Positions 33,884-42,035 of a DNA stretch of 64,000 nucleotides are shown piece by piece; within the stretch, counting starts at the first letter, position 1, and every line of letters begins with the position of its first letter. Source of the DNA: Streptomyces sp. NRRL F-5630 (GTDB taxonomy: Bacteria; Actinomycetota; Actinomycetes; Streptomycetales; Streptomycetaceae); NCBI RefSeq assembly GCF_000719475.1, contig NZ_JOGO01000028.1, positions 9,342 to 73,341 of the forward strand. Reading direction: 5' to 3'. The translations under genes and the position numbers were made by a program. The notes under the pieces are model-generated. The model was not told the DNA's origin and searched no databases. It worked only from the letters and a program-made list of their open reading frames with translations.

Positions 33884-35425
33884 ATGTCAGCCACTCCAGG
33901 GGCGGCCCCAGGGACCGCCGCGACCAGCACCGTCGTCAGCGGTCCGCAGGGCGGTCTGCACGCCGACCGGGACCGGTGCGTGCGGGCCGTGCGCTCGCGA
34001 GACGCGCGATTCGACGGGTGGTTCTTCACCGCCGTCACCTCGACCGGCATCTACTGCCGCCCGAGCTGCCCGGCCCTCACACCCCGGCCCGAGAACATGG
34101 TCTTCCTGCCGAGCGCGGCCGCCTGCCAGCAGGCCGGTTTCCGCGCCTGCAAGCGGTGCCGCCCCGACGCGAGCCCCGGCTCGCCCGAGTGGAACCACCG
34201 CGCCGACCTCGTCGCCCGCGCCATGCGGCTCGTCGCGGACGGCGTCGTGGACCGCGAGGGCGTGCCCGGACTCGCGGCCCGCCTCGGCTACAGCGCCCGC
34301 CAGGTCGAGCGCCAGCTCAACGCCGAACTCGGCGCCGGGCCGCTCGCCCTCGCCCGCGCCCAGCGCGCGCAGACCGCGCGCCTGCTCATCGAGACGACCG
34401 CGCTGCCGATGGCGGACATCGCCTTCGCCTCGGGCTTCTCCTCGATCCGCACCTTCAACGAGACCGTCCAGGAGGTCTACGCCCTCGCTCCCTCCGCGCT
34501 CCGTGCCCGCGCCGGGGGCGCCGCCGAGCCCGGCGCGGGCACCGTACGGCTCCGCCTCCCGCTGCGCGGCCCCTTCACGCCCGACAACCTCTTCGGCCAC
34601 CTCGTCGCGACCGCCGTGCCCGGCGTCGAGGAGTGGCACGACGGCGCCTACCGCCGCACCCTCGACCTCCCGCACGGACCCGGCATCGTCGCGCTGAGCC
34701 CCCTGCCGGAGTACGTGGACTGCCGCCTGCGGCTGCGCGAGCTGCGCGACCTGCCCGCCGCGATCAGCCGCTGCCGCCGCCTCCTCGACCTCGACGCCGA
34801 CCCCGAGGCCGTGGACACGGCGCTCGCGGCCGACCCCGACCTCGCGCCGCTCGTGCGCAAGGCACCGGGGCGCCGCGTACCGAGGACGACCGACGAGGCG
34901 GAGTTCGCGGTACGGGCCGTGCTCGGGCAGCAGGTCTCCACCGCGGCGGCCCGCACCCACGCGGGACGCCTGGCCGCCTCGTACGGCACTCCGGTCGACG
35001 ACCCCGACGGCGGTCTCACGCACCTCTTCCCCCGACCGGCCGCCCTCGCCGCGCTCGATCCCGAGCAGCTCGCGATGCCGCGCAGCCGTCGCCGCACCCT
35101 CACGGGCCTCGTCGACGCGCTCGCCGCGGGCACGCTCGCGCTCGGCGCGGACAGCGACTGGGACCTCGCCCGCGCGCGGCTCGCCGAACTCCCCGGGGTG
35201 GGACCCTGGACCGTCGAGGTCATCGCCATGCGGGCGCTCGGCGACCCCGACGCCTTCCCCGTCACCGATCTCGGAATCCGCCAGGCCGCGGAAGCGCTCG
35301 GCCTGCCCGCGACCCCCGCGGCGCTCACCCGCCGCGCCACCGCCTGGCGCCCGTGGCGCGCCTACGCGACGCAGTACCTGTGGGCGACGTCCGCGCACCC
35401 CATCAACGTCATGCCCCGTTCCTGA
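33884..35425 (+). CDS. alkA: Ada-AlkA fusion: DNA repair regulator and 3-methyladenine glycosylase
   Basis: A 513-residue fusion. Residues about 25-100 are the Ada zinc domain (YCRPSCPA ... CKRCRPD supplies four Cys, one the methyl-phosphotriester acceptor); 105-200 is an AraC-type helix-turn-helix (GYSARQVERQL, MADIAFASGFSSIRTFN); 205-513 is AlkA with the helix-hairpin-helix LPGVGPWTVEVIAMRAL and catalytic Asp in FPVTDLGIR. It would sense methylated DNA, activate repair genes and excise alkylated bases. The start is uncertain: GGAGG is only one base before the ATG at 33884, and 33866 is an in-frame alternative. ogt follows 30 bp downstream. Confidence 0.9.
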   Translation: MSATPGAAPGTAATSTVVSGPQGGLHADRDRCVRAVRSRDARFDGWFFTAVTSTGIYCRPSCPALTPRPENMVFLPSAAACQQAGFRACKRCRPDASPGSPEWNHRADLVARAMRLVADGVVDREGVPGLAARLGYSARQVERQLNAELGAGPLALARAQRAQTARLLIETTALPMADIAFASGFSSIRTFNETVQEVYALAPSALRARAGGAAEPGAGTVRLRLPLRGPFTPDNLFGHLVATAVPGVEEWHDGAYRRTLDLPHGPGIVALSPLPEYVDCRLRLRELRDLPAAISRCRRLLDLDADPEAVDTALAADPDLAPLVRKAPGRRVPRTTDEAEFAVRAVLGQQVSTAAARTHAGRLAASYGTPVDDPDGGLTHLFPRPAALAALDPEQLAMPRSRRRTLTGLVDALAAGTLALGADSDWDLARARLAELPGVGPWTVEVIAMRALGDPDAFPVTDLGIRQAAEALGLPATPAALTRRATAWRPWRAYATQYLWATSAHPINVMPRS

Positions 35426-35455
35426 CCCCCGCCCGAGCTTGAGGAAGTGTTTCCC

Positions 35456-35977
35456 GTGCGCCGTCAGCACACCCTGACCGACAGCCCCTACGGCACGCTC
35501 ACCCTCGTCGCGACGGACGGTGTGCTCAGCGGCCTCTACCTGCCGCAGCACCGCCACCGCCCCGCCGAGGAGACCTTCGGCGAGCGCGACGAACGCCCCT
35601 TCGCCCAGGCGCTCGACCAGCTCGGCGCCTACTTCGCGGGCGAGCTCACGACGTTCGACCTGCCGCTCCACCAGACGGGCACGCCCTTCCAGCGCACCGT
35701 CTGGGACGCGCTCGTCCGCATCCCCTACGGCGAGACCCGCAGCTACGGACAGCTCGCCGCCGCGCTCGGCAAGCCCGGCGCGTCCCGCGCGGTGGGCCTC
35801 GCCAACGGCCGCAACCCGATCAGCATCGTCGTCCCCTGCCACCGCGTCGTCGGGGCGAACGGGAGCCTGACGGGGTACGCGGGCGGCGTCGACAAGAAGA
35901 AGGCGCTCCTCGCGTTCGAGCGGGGGCGGGCGGGGGTGACGACGGGCGGCGCGGACACGCTCTTCGCGCTGTCCTGA
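35456..35977 (+). CDS. ogt: Methylated-DNA--protein-cysteine methyltransferase
   Basis: A 173-residue suicide repair protein that takes the methyl group from O6-methylguanine onto its own Cys. The active-site motif PCHRVVG and the preceding [13 protein letters not shown] are present, along with the DNA-reading helix YGQLAAALG and the arginine-finger region SRAVG. I choose GTG at 35456, eight bases after GAGGAAG; a GTG at 35447 overlaps that site. It forms an alkylation-repair operon with the Ada-AlkA fusion. Confidence 0.93.
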   Translation: MRRQHTLTDSPYGTLTLVATDGVLSGLYLPQHRHRPAEETFGERDERPFAQALDQLGAYFAGELTTFDLPLHQTGTPFQRTVWDALVRIPYGETRSYGQLAAALGKPGASRAVGLANGRNPISIVVPCHRVVGANGSLTGYAGGVDKKKALLAFERGRAGVTTGGADTLFALS

Positions 35978-36073
35978 CCGGCGGGTCCGCTCCGGGCGGA
36001 GCCCGGGGTACGGGGCCCGCGTGAACGCCCCCTGGGCGCGCCCCTGGGAAGGAGCCGGTGGCCCCCGGTCCGC

Positions 36074-36595
36074 TCAGCCCTCCGTCCCGCGCGGCAGCAC
36101 CCCGTCCTCCAGCTCCACCGTCCCCTCGCCCCGGTCGAGCACGTCGAGCGCCGCCGTGACGCGAGCCGCCAGTTGCGGGGGCAGGAACTCGGCGAGGCGA
36201 GTTCTCGGCACCATGCGCCAGGAGAGCAGCTCGGACTCCTGGAGCCGGATCGACCCGAGCCGGCGTTCGGTCAGTACTCCGCCGTCGTAGAGGTGCATGA
36301 CGATCGGCGGGCGGCCGGGGCCGCGCGACCAGTCGACCGCGAGGAGCCGCCCGAGCGGCAGGTCGAGGCCGATCTCCTCCAGCGTCTCGCGCCGCGCCGC
36401 CTCGCGCGGCGACTCGCCCGTGTCCGACTCCACCGTCCCGCCGGGGACGCCCCACCCGGGCCGGTAGTTGGGCTCGACGAGCAGCACCCGCCCCTCCGCG
36501 TCCCGGAAGAGCGCCGCCGCCGCCGCGAGCACGCGGGGCAGGCCCGCGATGTAGTCGGCGTACTCGCTGTCCACACTGTTCTCGCTCACGGTCAC
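36074..36595 (-). CDS. Nudix hydrolase
   Basis: A 173-residue pyrophosphohydrolase. The Nudix helix is clear in ESPREAARRETLEEIGL, with the metal-binding Glu pair. The loop before it (GGTVESDTG) is about two residues longer than the usual G-x5-E spacing. The N-terminus is acidic. The substrate (an NDP-sugar, dinucleotide or oxidised nucleotide) cannot be deduced. The gene is divergent from glycerate kinase and convergent with ogt. Confidence 0.87.
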   Translation of the reverse strand: MTVSENSVDSEYADYIAGLPRVLAAAAALFRDAEGRVLLVEPNYRPGWGVPGGTVESDTGESPREAARRETLEEIGLDLPLGRLLAVDWSRGPGRPPIVMHLYDGGVLTERRLGSIRLQESELLSWRMVPRTRLAEFLPPQLAARVTAALDVLDRGEGTVELEDGVLPRGTEG

Positions 36596-36757
36596 CGACC
36601 TTAGTGCCCGCGCCGCGGACGCGCCGCGCGCTGCGCCCGCCTCCCGGGTGCGCGGGGGCCCCGCCCGCCCCGCCGGTTAGGGTCGCTGCGGCGTGCGCGG
36701 CCGGGGAGGCCCGGCGGCGGGCACGCGACCGAGCCGCCTAACAACTTACGGAGAACC

Positions 36758-37885
36758 GTGACCGAGGAGCAGGGGCACCCGAGGGTGCTGATCGCCGCCG
36801 ACAAGTTCAAGGGCTCGCTCACCGCCGTCGAGGTGGCGGAGCGCGTGCGCGCCGGGCTGCGGTCCGTGCGGCCCGGGCTCGCCGTCAAGGCGCTGCCGGT
36901 CGCGGACGGGGGCGACGGTACGGTCGCCGCGGCCGTAGCCGCGGGGTTCACACGGCGCGAGGCGGCCGTGACGGGTCCGCTCGGCGAGCCCCGTACCGCC
37001 GCCTTCGCCCTGCGCGCGGACACCGCCGTCGTGGAGATGGCGGAGGCGAGCGGGCTCCAGCACCTGCCCCCGGGACAATTCGCGCCGCGCACCGCGACGA
37101 CGTACGGGACCGGTGAGCTGGTGCGCGCCGCGCTCGACGCCGGCGCGCGCAGCATCGTGCTCGGCGTCGGGGGCAGTGCGACGACGGACGGCGGCGCGGG
37201 GATGCTCACGGCGCTCGGCGCCCGGTTCCTCGACGACCGGGGTGCCCCCGTCGGCCCGGGCGGCGGCGGGCTCGCCGCGCTCGCCCGCGCGGACCTCAGC
37301 GGACTCGACCCGCGCCTCGCCGCCGTCGACCTCGTCCTCGCCTCCGACGTCGACAACCCGCTCACCGGCGCGCACGGCGCCGCCGCCGTCTACGGCCCGC
37401 AGAAGGGCGCGGACCCCGAGGACGTCGCGGTGCTCGACGCGGCTCTCGCCCACTACGCGCACGTCCTGGAGGCGGGCGCGCGGGCGCAGGCGCCGGGCGC
37501 GGGTGCCGCGGGCGGCCTCGGCTACGGCGCGCTCGTCGGCCTCGGCGCGCGCTTCAGGCCCGGCATCGAGGTGCTGCTCGACGTCCTCGGCTTCGCGCCC
37601 GCGCTGGAGCGCGCGGATCTCGTCGTCACGGGAGAGGGCTCGCTCGACGCGCAGACCCTGCGCGGCAAGGCGCCCGCCGGGGTCGCCGCCGCGGCCCGCG
37701 CGCGCGGAGTGGAGGTCGTCGCCGTGTGCGGCAGGCTCGCCCTGGCACCGGAGGAACTGCGCGCGGCGGGCATCGCCGCCGCGTACCCGCTCACCTCGCT
37801 CGAACCCGACGTGGACACGTGCGTCAAAGAGGCGGGCCCGCTCCTGGAACGCCTCGCGGCCCGCATCGCCCGCGAACGCCTGTAG
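36758..37885 (+). CDS. Glycerate kinase (GarK/GlxK family)
   Basis: A 375-residue ATP-dependent kinase that makes phosphoglycerate from D-glycerate. ADKFKGSLTAVEVAERV at the N-terminus, VADGGDGT, GVGGSATTDGGAGM and VTGEGSLDAQTLRGKAP are the family signatures in the right order. It starts with GTG preceded by ACGGAG. It stands alone, so it probably serves glyoxylate/glycerate or glucarate catabolism encoded elsewhere. Confidence 0.93.
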   Translation: MTEEQGHPRVLIAADKFKGSLTAVEVAERVRAGLRSVRPGLAVKALPVADGGDGTVAAAVAAGFTRREAAVTGPLGEPRTAAFALRADTAVVEMAEASGLQHLPPGQFAPRTATTYGTGELVRAALDAGARSIVLGVGGSATTDGGAGMLTALGARFLDDRGAPVGPGGGGLAALARADLSGLDPRLAAVDLVLASDVDNPLTGAHGAAAVYGPQKGADPEDVAVLDAALAHYAHVLEAGARAQAPGAGAAGGLGYGALVGLGARFRPGIEVLLDVLGFAPALERADLVVTGEGSLDAQTLRGKAPAGVAAAARARGVEVVAVCGRLALAPEELRAAGIAAAYPLTSLEPDVDTCVKEAGPLLERLAARIARERL

Positions 37886-37969
37886 CCCGCCGCGCGGGGC
37901 GGCCGAAGCGAGGAGCCGACGCCGGGGGCCGGGCGACGCGAAGGGGCCGCCGCGCAGGGGCCGACGCGA

Positions 37970-38006
37970 AGGGCCCCGCGCCTCCGGGCAGGAGGGGCGG
38001 GGCCCT
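37970..38006. terminator. Bidirectional terminator between glycerate kinase and pssA
   Basis: A 16-bp stem with one mismatch (37970-37985 with 37991-38006; outer arms AGGGCCCC/GGGGCCCT) and a 5-base loop lies between two convergent genes. Upstream of it, two copies of GACGCGAAGGG (about 37934 and 37963) form a short direct repeat. Confidence 0.7.
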
Positions 38007-38026
38007 GTCAGCTCACGCGCGAGCCG

Positions 38027-38908
38027 TTACGGCAGCCGTACCGCCCGGGCCTCGCGCCGGTTGCCCCGGAAGTTGTTGACCCGGCGCGCCGTCGCGAAGA
38101 GCGGGATGACGGCGGCGAGCACGAGCTGGAGCGCGCAGCCCGTCTGGAGCAGGAGCTGTCCGCCCGGGGCGTCGAAGGCCCAGGCGGCGAGGAGCCCCAT
38201 CGCCGCGACGATCCAGCCGAGCATCGCCACGGCGAGCGGCCCGCGCGGCTTCGGGTACTCGACGCGGCTCACCATGAGCCACGCCGTCCCGATGATCGCG
38301 AGCAGCGTCGCCACGAACGGCAGCTCCAGAAGCACGACCGACACCACGGTGAGCGCCCCGAACGGGCTCGGCATCCCCTGGAAGACGCCGTCACGCAGCG
38401 TCACGCAGGAGAAGCGGGCGAGTCGCAGCACCACCGCGAGGAGCACGACGATCGCCCCGAGCGCGGCGACTCTCTGGTGCGCGTCGTCCGCGACCAGCCC
38501 GTACACGAGCACGAAGTAGGCCGGCGCCAGACCGAAGCTGATCAGGTCCGACAGGTTGTCCAGCTCGGCGCCCATCGGCGAGCTGCGCAGCTTGCGGGCC
38601 ACCAGGCCGTCGAAGAGGTCGAAGACCGCCGCGCACAGCATGAGGATCACCGTGGTCGCCGCCGAGTGACGCGCCATGCCGAACTCGTCGCTGCCGGTGA
38701 GGTGCGGGATGAGGATGCCCGTGGTGGTGAAGTACACCGCCATGAACCCGCACGTCGCGTTGCCGAGCGTGAGGGCGTCGGCGATCGAGAGGCGCAGGGA
38801 GAGGGGCATCTCGGGCTCGCCCGCCTGGTCGGCGTCGAGCCCCCACGGGTCCCCCGTCTCGGGGTCGTGTGTCTCGCGGTCGTGGGTACCGCGGTCAGTC
38901 ACGGTCAA
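38027..38908 (-). CDS. pssA: CDP-diacylglycerol--serine O-phosphatidyltransferase
   Basis: A 293-residue membrane enzyme with about eight hydrophobic segments. The CDP-alcohol phosphotransferase motif is complete: D-G-x2-A-R-x8-G-x3-D-x3-D, seen as DGLVARKLRSSPMGAELDN followed by LSD. It makes phosphatidylserine, which the neighbouring Psd decarboxylates to phosphatidylethanolamine. The start overlaps the end of psd by 14 bp if the TTG at 38908 is used; a GTG at 38902 is an alternative. The N-terminal 25 residues (THDRETHDPETGD) are charged and low in complexity. Confidence 0.93.
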   Translation of the reverse strand: MTVTDRGTHDRETHDPETGDPWGLDADQAGEPEMPLSLRLSIADALTLGNATCGFMAVYFTTTGILIPHLTGSDEFGMARHSAATTVILMLCAAVFDLFDGLVARKLRSSPMGAELDNLSDLISFGLAPAYFVLVYGLVADDAHQRVAALGAIVVLLAVVLRLARFSCVTLRDGVFQGMPSPFGALTVVSVVLLELPFVATLLAIIGTAWLMVSRVEYPKPRGPLAVAMLGWIVAAMGLLAAWAFDAPGGQLLLQTGCALQLVLAAVIPLFATARRVNNFRGNRREARAVRLP

Positions 38909-39542
38909 TGCGAGTCACCCCCGCGAGCGTCGGCTGCCCGACCTCCACGGCGACCTCGACCCCCTCCGGCAGATAGAGGTCCACGCGGGAGCCGAAACGG
39001 ATCAGCCCGATCCGCTCGCCTTGCTCGACCTTCGTGCCGCTCGGCACGTACGGCACGATGCGGCGCGCCACGGCCCCGGCGATCTGGATCATCTCGATGT
39101 CGCCGAGCTCCGTGTCGAAGTGCCACACGACACGCTCGTTGTTCTCGCTCTCCTTGTTGAAGGCGGGCACGAAGCCACCGGGGACGTGTTCCACGGAGGT
39201 GATGGTGCCGGCCAGCGGAGCGCGGTTGACGTGCACGTTGAGCGGGCTCATGAAGATCGCCACGCGGGTGCGGCCGTCCTTCCACGGCATGATGCTCTGC
39301 ACCACGCCGTCGGCGGGCGAGATGACCCTGCCCTCGGAGATCTCGCGCTCGGGGTCGCGGAAGAACCACAGCATCCCCGCGGCGAGGGCCGTGGCCGGTA
39401 CCGCGAGCGCCGCCGCGCGCCCGGAGCGCCGGGCGCGGCCGAGGGAGAGGGCCGCCGTGGCGACGGTGGGCAGCAGCCAGGGAGAGGCGCCGCGGGCCAG
39501 GCGGACCCGGCCGCGAGTTACAGGGGTGTGGCTGTCGGGCAT
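38895..39542 (-). CDS. psd: Phosphatidylserine decarboxylase proenzyme
   Basis: A 215-residue short-form (class II-like) decarboxylase. The self-cleavage site is in IRFGSRVDLYLP: cleavage between Gly and Ser leaves a pyruvoyl group on the small C-terminal chain. SPADGVVQS, MSPLNVHVNRAPLAG and the NKESENNER segment are family landmarks; one or two membrane-embedded hydrophobic stretches (WLLPTVATAALSL, ALAVPATALAAGMLWF) are near the N-terminus. GAAGG precedes the ATG at 39542. It is the first gene of the psd-pssA unit. Confidence 0.94.
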   Translation of the reverse strand: MPDSHTPVTRGRVRLARGASPWLLPTVATAALSLGRARRSGRAAALAVPATALAAGMLWFFRDPEREISEGRVISPADGVVQSIMPWKDGRTRVAIFMSPLNVHVNRAPLAGTITSVEHVPGGFVPAFNKESENNERVVWHFDTELGDIEMIQIAGAVARRIVPYVPSGTKVEQGERIGLIRFGSRVDLYLPEGVEVAVEVGQPTLAGVTRIDRD

Positions 39543-39817
39543 GGATGACCTTCGTAGCGGATGAATGCCGCGCGGACGAGACGGGGGACGGCGGCTTTCC
39601 GGGGATGGTATCGGTTGCGGCCCGCAACTGGGCAAGCCAGGAAGCGAGTCGACGGGCGAACAGCCCTCACCGGATGTGATCAGGAGCACCTCCGTGCGTG
39701 CGAGGTGAACCCTTCAGTCCTTCCGTCAGTCTTTTCATCATCCCATGCCAACTTCCTGTGTGACAGAGGTCTCGCCGGACGGTACGAAGCGCGGGCAGCG
39801 CCGCGCGCACGCGCCCC

Positions 39818-40786
39818 TCACTCCGGCGCCGTGAACGACGTCGTGCGGCGGAGGCCCGCCGCCCGGCCCTTGCCCGCGATCACCAGCGCCATCTTGCGGC
39901 TGGCCTCGTCGATCATCTCGGTGCCGAGCATCGCCGCGCCCCGTGCCCCGCCCGCGGCCGAGGTGTGGTGGGCGTACGCGTCGAGGATCAGCTCGGCGTG
40001 GTCGTAGTCCTCCTGGGCGGGCGCGTAGACCTCGTTCGCGGCCGCGATCTGTGCCGGGTGCAGGACCCACTTCCCGTCGAAGCCGAGCGCGGCAGAGCGC
40101 CCGGCGACGGCGCGGAATCCGTCCACGTCGTGGACCCGGAGGTAGGGGCCGTCGATCGCCTGGAGCCCGTGGGCCCGCGCGGCGATCAGAATCTTCATGA
40201 GGATGTAGTGATAGGCGTCCGCGCCGTAGCCGGGCGGTTGTTCGCCGACGACGAGCGTCTTCATGGCGATCGAGGCCATGAAGTCGGCCGGTCCGAAGAC
40301 GAGGGCCTCCAGGCGCGGGGAGGCGGCGGCGATCGCGTCGACGCCGGCGAGCCCGCGCGCGTCCTCGATCTGCGCCTCGATGCCGATGCGGCCCACCTCG
40401 AAGCCCATGGCCTTCTCGATCTGCGTGAGCAGCAGGTCGAGCGCGACGACCTGCTCCGCGTCCCGCACCTTCGGCAGCAGGAGGCAGTCCAGGTGCTGTC
40501 CGGCGCCCTCGACGACCGTCACGACGTCGCGGTAGGTCCACTGCGTCGTCCAGTCGTTGACCCGCACGACCCGGGTCCTGTCGCCCCAGCCGCCCTCGTC
40601 GAGGGCGCGCACGACGTTCTCGCGCGCCTCCTCCTTCGCCGCCGGTGCCACGGCGTCCTCCAGGTCGAGGAAGACCTCGTCGGCGGGCAGCGAGCGCGCC
40701 TTCTGGAGGAACCGCGGGTTGCTGCCGGGCACGGCGAGGCAGGAGCGGCGCGGGCGGACGGGACGCCGGCCTGGCATGCCGTTCAT
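39818..40786 (-). CDS. CitE-like CoA-ester lyase (malyl-CoA lyase/thioesterase type)
   Basis: A 322-residue HpcH/HpaI-CitE family enzyme. RSCLAVPGSNPRFLQKA, EVFLDLEDAVAP, VRVNDW and LLPKV form the CoA and metal region; Glu in IGIEAQIEDA and Asp in FGPADFMASI bind magnesium. The likely reaction is cleavage or hydrolysis of a malyl- or methylmalyl-CoA, as in the ethylmalonyl-CoA pathway. The neighbour upstream is a reduced MeaA relative, the other enzyme of that pathway, which supports this. GGAGG lies seven bases before the ATG. No maoC-type hydratase or ccr gene is in the window. Confidence 0.85.
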   Translation of the reverse strand: MNGMPGRRPVRPRRSCLAVPGSNPRFLQKARSLPADEVFLDLEDAVAPAAKEEARENVVRALDEGGWGDRTRVVRVNDWTTQWTYRDVVTVVEGAGQHLDCLLLPKVRDAEQVVALDLLLTQIEKAMGFEVGRIGIEAQIEDARGLAGVDAIAAASPRLEALVFGPADFMASIAMKTLVVGEQPPGYGADAYHYILMKILIAARAHGLQAIDGPYLRVHDVDGFRAVAGRSAALGFDGKWVLHPAQIAAANEVYAPAQEDYDHAELILDAYAHHTSAAGGARGAAMLGTEMIDEASRKMALVIAGKGRAAGLRRTTSFTAPE

Positions 40787-40843
40787 GCGGGGACCTCCGG
40801 GGGAGCGGCTGGTACGGGCTCCTCCCGACCCTACGGGGGGTGA

Positions 40844-41638
40844 TCACCGCACCCCGGCGCGGGACGGGGCGGGGGCGCCGTGCCCGGCGGACGCCGCCGG
40901 TGCTGCCGGGGCCTCGTACGCGCCGAGCGCGACCCGCAGTGTGCGCGCCCACTCGCCCGTCGTGACCCCGGCGCGCACGCAGTCCAGCGTGGCGTCCATG
41001 AGGCAGTCCCCGCCGAGGGCGGCGTCGGCGAGCCTGTCGAGGCTCTGGCGCACGCTCGGCCAGAGGTAGGGGTCGGCGAGGCCCTGCCGGTCGGTGGACT
41101 CCTCGCGGGTCTGCCGCCAGCGCGCGAGCGCCGCGACGGCGGCCGCCTCGTCGCCGGGCCAGGCGCTTCGGGAACCGCCTCCCGGCAGGGTGCCCGGGCG
41201 GAAGGCCCAGCGGGGCAGAGAAGCGGAGACGTACGCGGTGAGGTCGCCGCGCAGCCGCAGCGCGAGCGCCGTCGCCTCGGGCCGCTCCTCGTGCGTGGTC
41301 CCGTGCAGTTCGTCCGGCGCGAGGCCCCGCTCCTCCGCGGCGACCAGGCAGAGGGCGAGCAGCCACATCCCCGTGAGGCCGCCGGGGAGCGCGAGGCGCA
41401 CCCGGTCGAGCGGGACGCCGTCGAACAGCCGCCGCACGTCGCCGAGGTGAGCGAGTGCCACGCCCTCGCGCCCGAAGGCGCCCGCGTCCCGCTCGCCCGG
41501 GTCGAAGCCGGCGCGCGTGGGCGCGTCGCACACGACGGCGAGCGTCGCGCGGTCCCCGGCGAGGGAGTGCGCGGGCGCGGTGGGGGAGGGGGCGGCGGCC
41601 GGGCCAGTGGTCCGGGGAGTGTCGCTGGTGTCCTTCAC
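40844..41638 (-). CDS. Internally deleted ethylmalonyl-CoA mutase (MeaA) relative, probably not a mutase
   Basis: A 264-residue protein that keeps only pieces of the MeaA/methylmalonyl-CoA mutase barrel. LAHLGDVRRLFDGVPLD and MWLLALCLVAAEERGL match the family, as does DLTAYVSASLPRW, and the end (ATLDCVRAGVTTGEWARTL) matches the end of the mutase chain. The conserved NTSMTINA active-site stretch is replaced by RLALPGGLT, about 250-300 residues of barrel are missing, and there is no cobalamin domain. I place the start at GTG 41638, five bases after GGAGG. The frame, ribosome site and codon bias are intact, so it may be expressed as something new rather than be a plain pseudogene. It is 57 bp from the CoA-ester lyase. 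Confidence 0.7.
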   Translation of the reverse strand: MKDTSDTPRTTGPAAAPSPTAPAHSLAGDRATLAVVCDAPTRAGFDPGERDAGAFGREGVALAHLGDVRRLFDGVPLDRVRLALPGGLTGMWLLALCLVAAEERGLAPDELHGTTHEERPEATALALRLRGDLTAYVSASLPRWAFRPGTLPGGGSRSAWPGDEAAAVAALARWRQTREESTDRQGLADPYLWPSVRQSLDRLADAALGGDCLMDATLDCVRAGVTTGEWARTLRVALGAYEAPAAPAASAGHGAPAPSRAGVR

Positions 41639-41783
41639 GGGTGCCTCCGGCGGGGGGGCTGTGGCGTGGCGGCCCACGGAGGGGCCGCCCGGACTTCCTC
41701 AACGTATGGCACGCGGTGTCAGTCAGCAAGACGGAGAAGCTACTCGCGGGTATGAATCTGGTAAAGAGAGTGCTCACTTGAGC

Positions 41784-41797
41784 GATGATCGATCATC
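41784..41797. promoter_or_regulatory. 14-bp perfect palindrome, candidate operator
   Basis: GATGATCGATCATC is a perfect palindrome about 145 bp before the MeaA-like start, flanked by CACTTG (41775) and CAAGTG (41799). The core TGATCGATCA recurs at 41838-41847. Two such sites suggest a dimeric regulator, perhaps the TetR protein encoded next door. Confidence 0.5.
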
Positions 41798-41837
41798 CCA
41801 AGTGGCGCAAGGGATTCTCGTCCATGGCTGCCCCGAA

Positions 41838-41847
41838 TGATCGATCA
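41838..41847. promoter_or_regulatory. Second copy of TGATCGATCA
   Basis: A 10-bp palindrome identical to the core of the site at 41784-41797, 52 bp further upstream of the MeaA-like gene. Confidence 0.45.
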
Positions 41848-41984
41848 CGGCTCGGCGGAACGAGGGCTTCCTCGCGTGTGTGCAGGCGTAACAGGATGGA
41901 GGAGGCGGCGCGGCAATGGCACTGCGTGCCATGCTTTGCGGAGGAGGTGCGGAGGTGCGGAGATGCGGGCAAAGCGAAAGGGGC

Positions 41985-42006
41985 GGCGGGGCCTGTGCGG
42001 CCCGCC
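41985..42006 (-). terminator. Terminator hairpin after the TetR gene
   Basis: GGCGGGGCC (41985-41993) pairs with GGCCCGCC (41999-42006) with one bulged base and a 5-base loop. On the minus strand it is followed by a pyrimidine run containing CCCCTTT, 30 bp after the TetR stop. Confidence 0.5.
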
Positions 42007-42035
42007 ACCCCTCGTGGTGATGTCCTCCGGTGCGC

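Larger units (their letters stand above)
41639..42035. other. Gene-free control region of the lyase/MeaA-like unit
   Basis: About 400 bp with lower GC than its surroundings and no credible gene. It holds two copies of TGATCGATCA (41786-41795 and 41838-41847) and a terminator hairpin for the TetR gene at its far end. The first copy is inside a longer palindrome. It should contain the promoter of the MeaA-like/lyase operon. Confidence 0.45.

Noticed and set aside
41793..42008. A 71-residue frame between the MeaA-like and TetR genes
   Set aside because: It covers the palindromes and the terminator hairpin and lacks a ribosome site.
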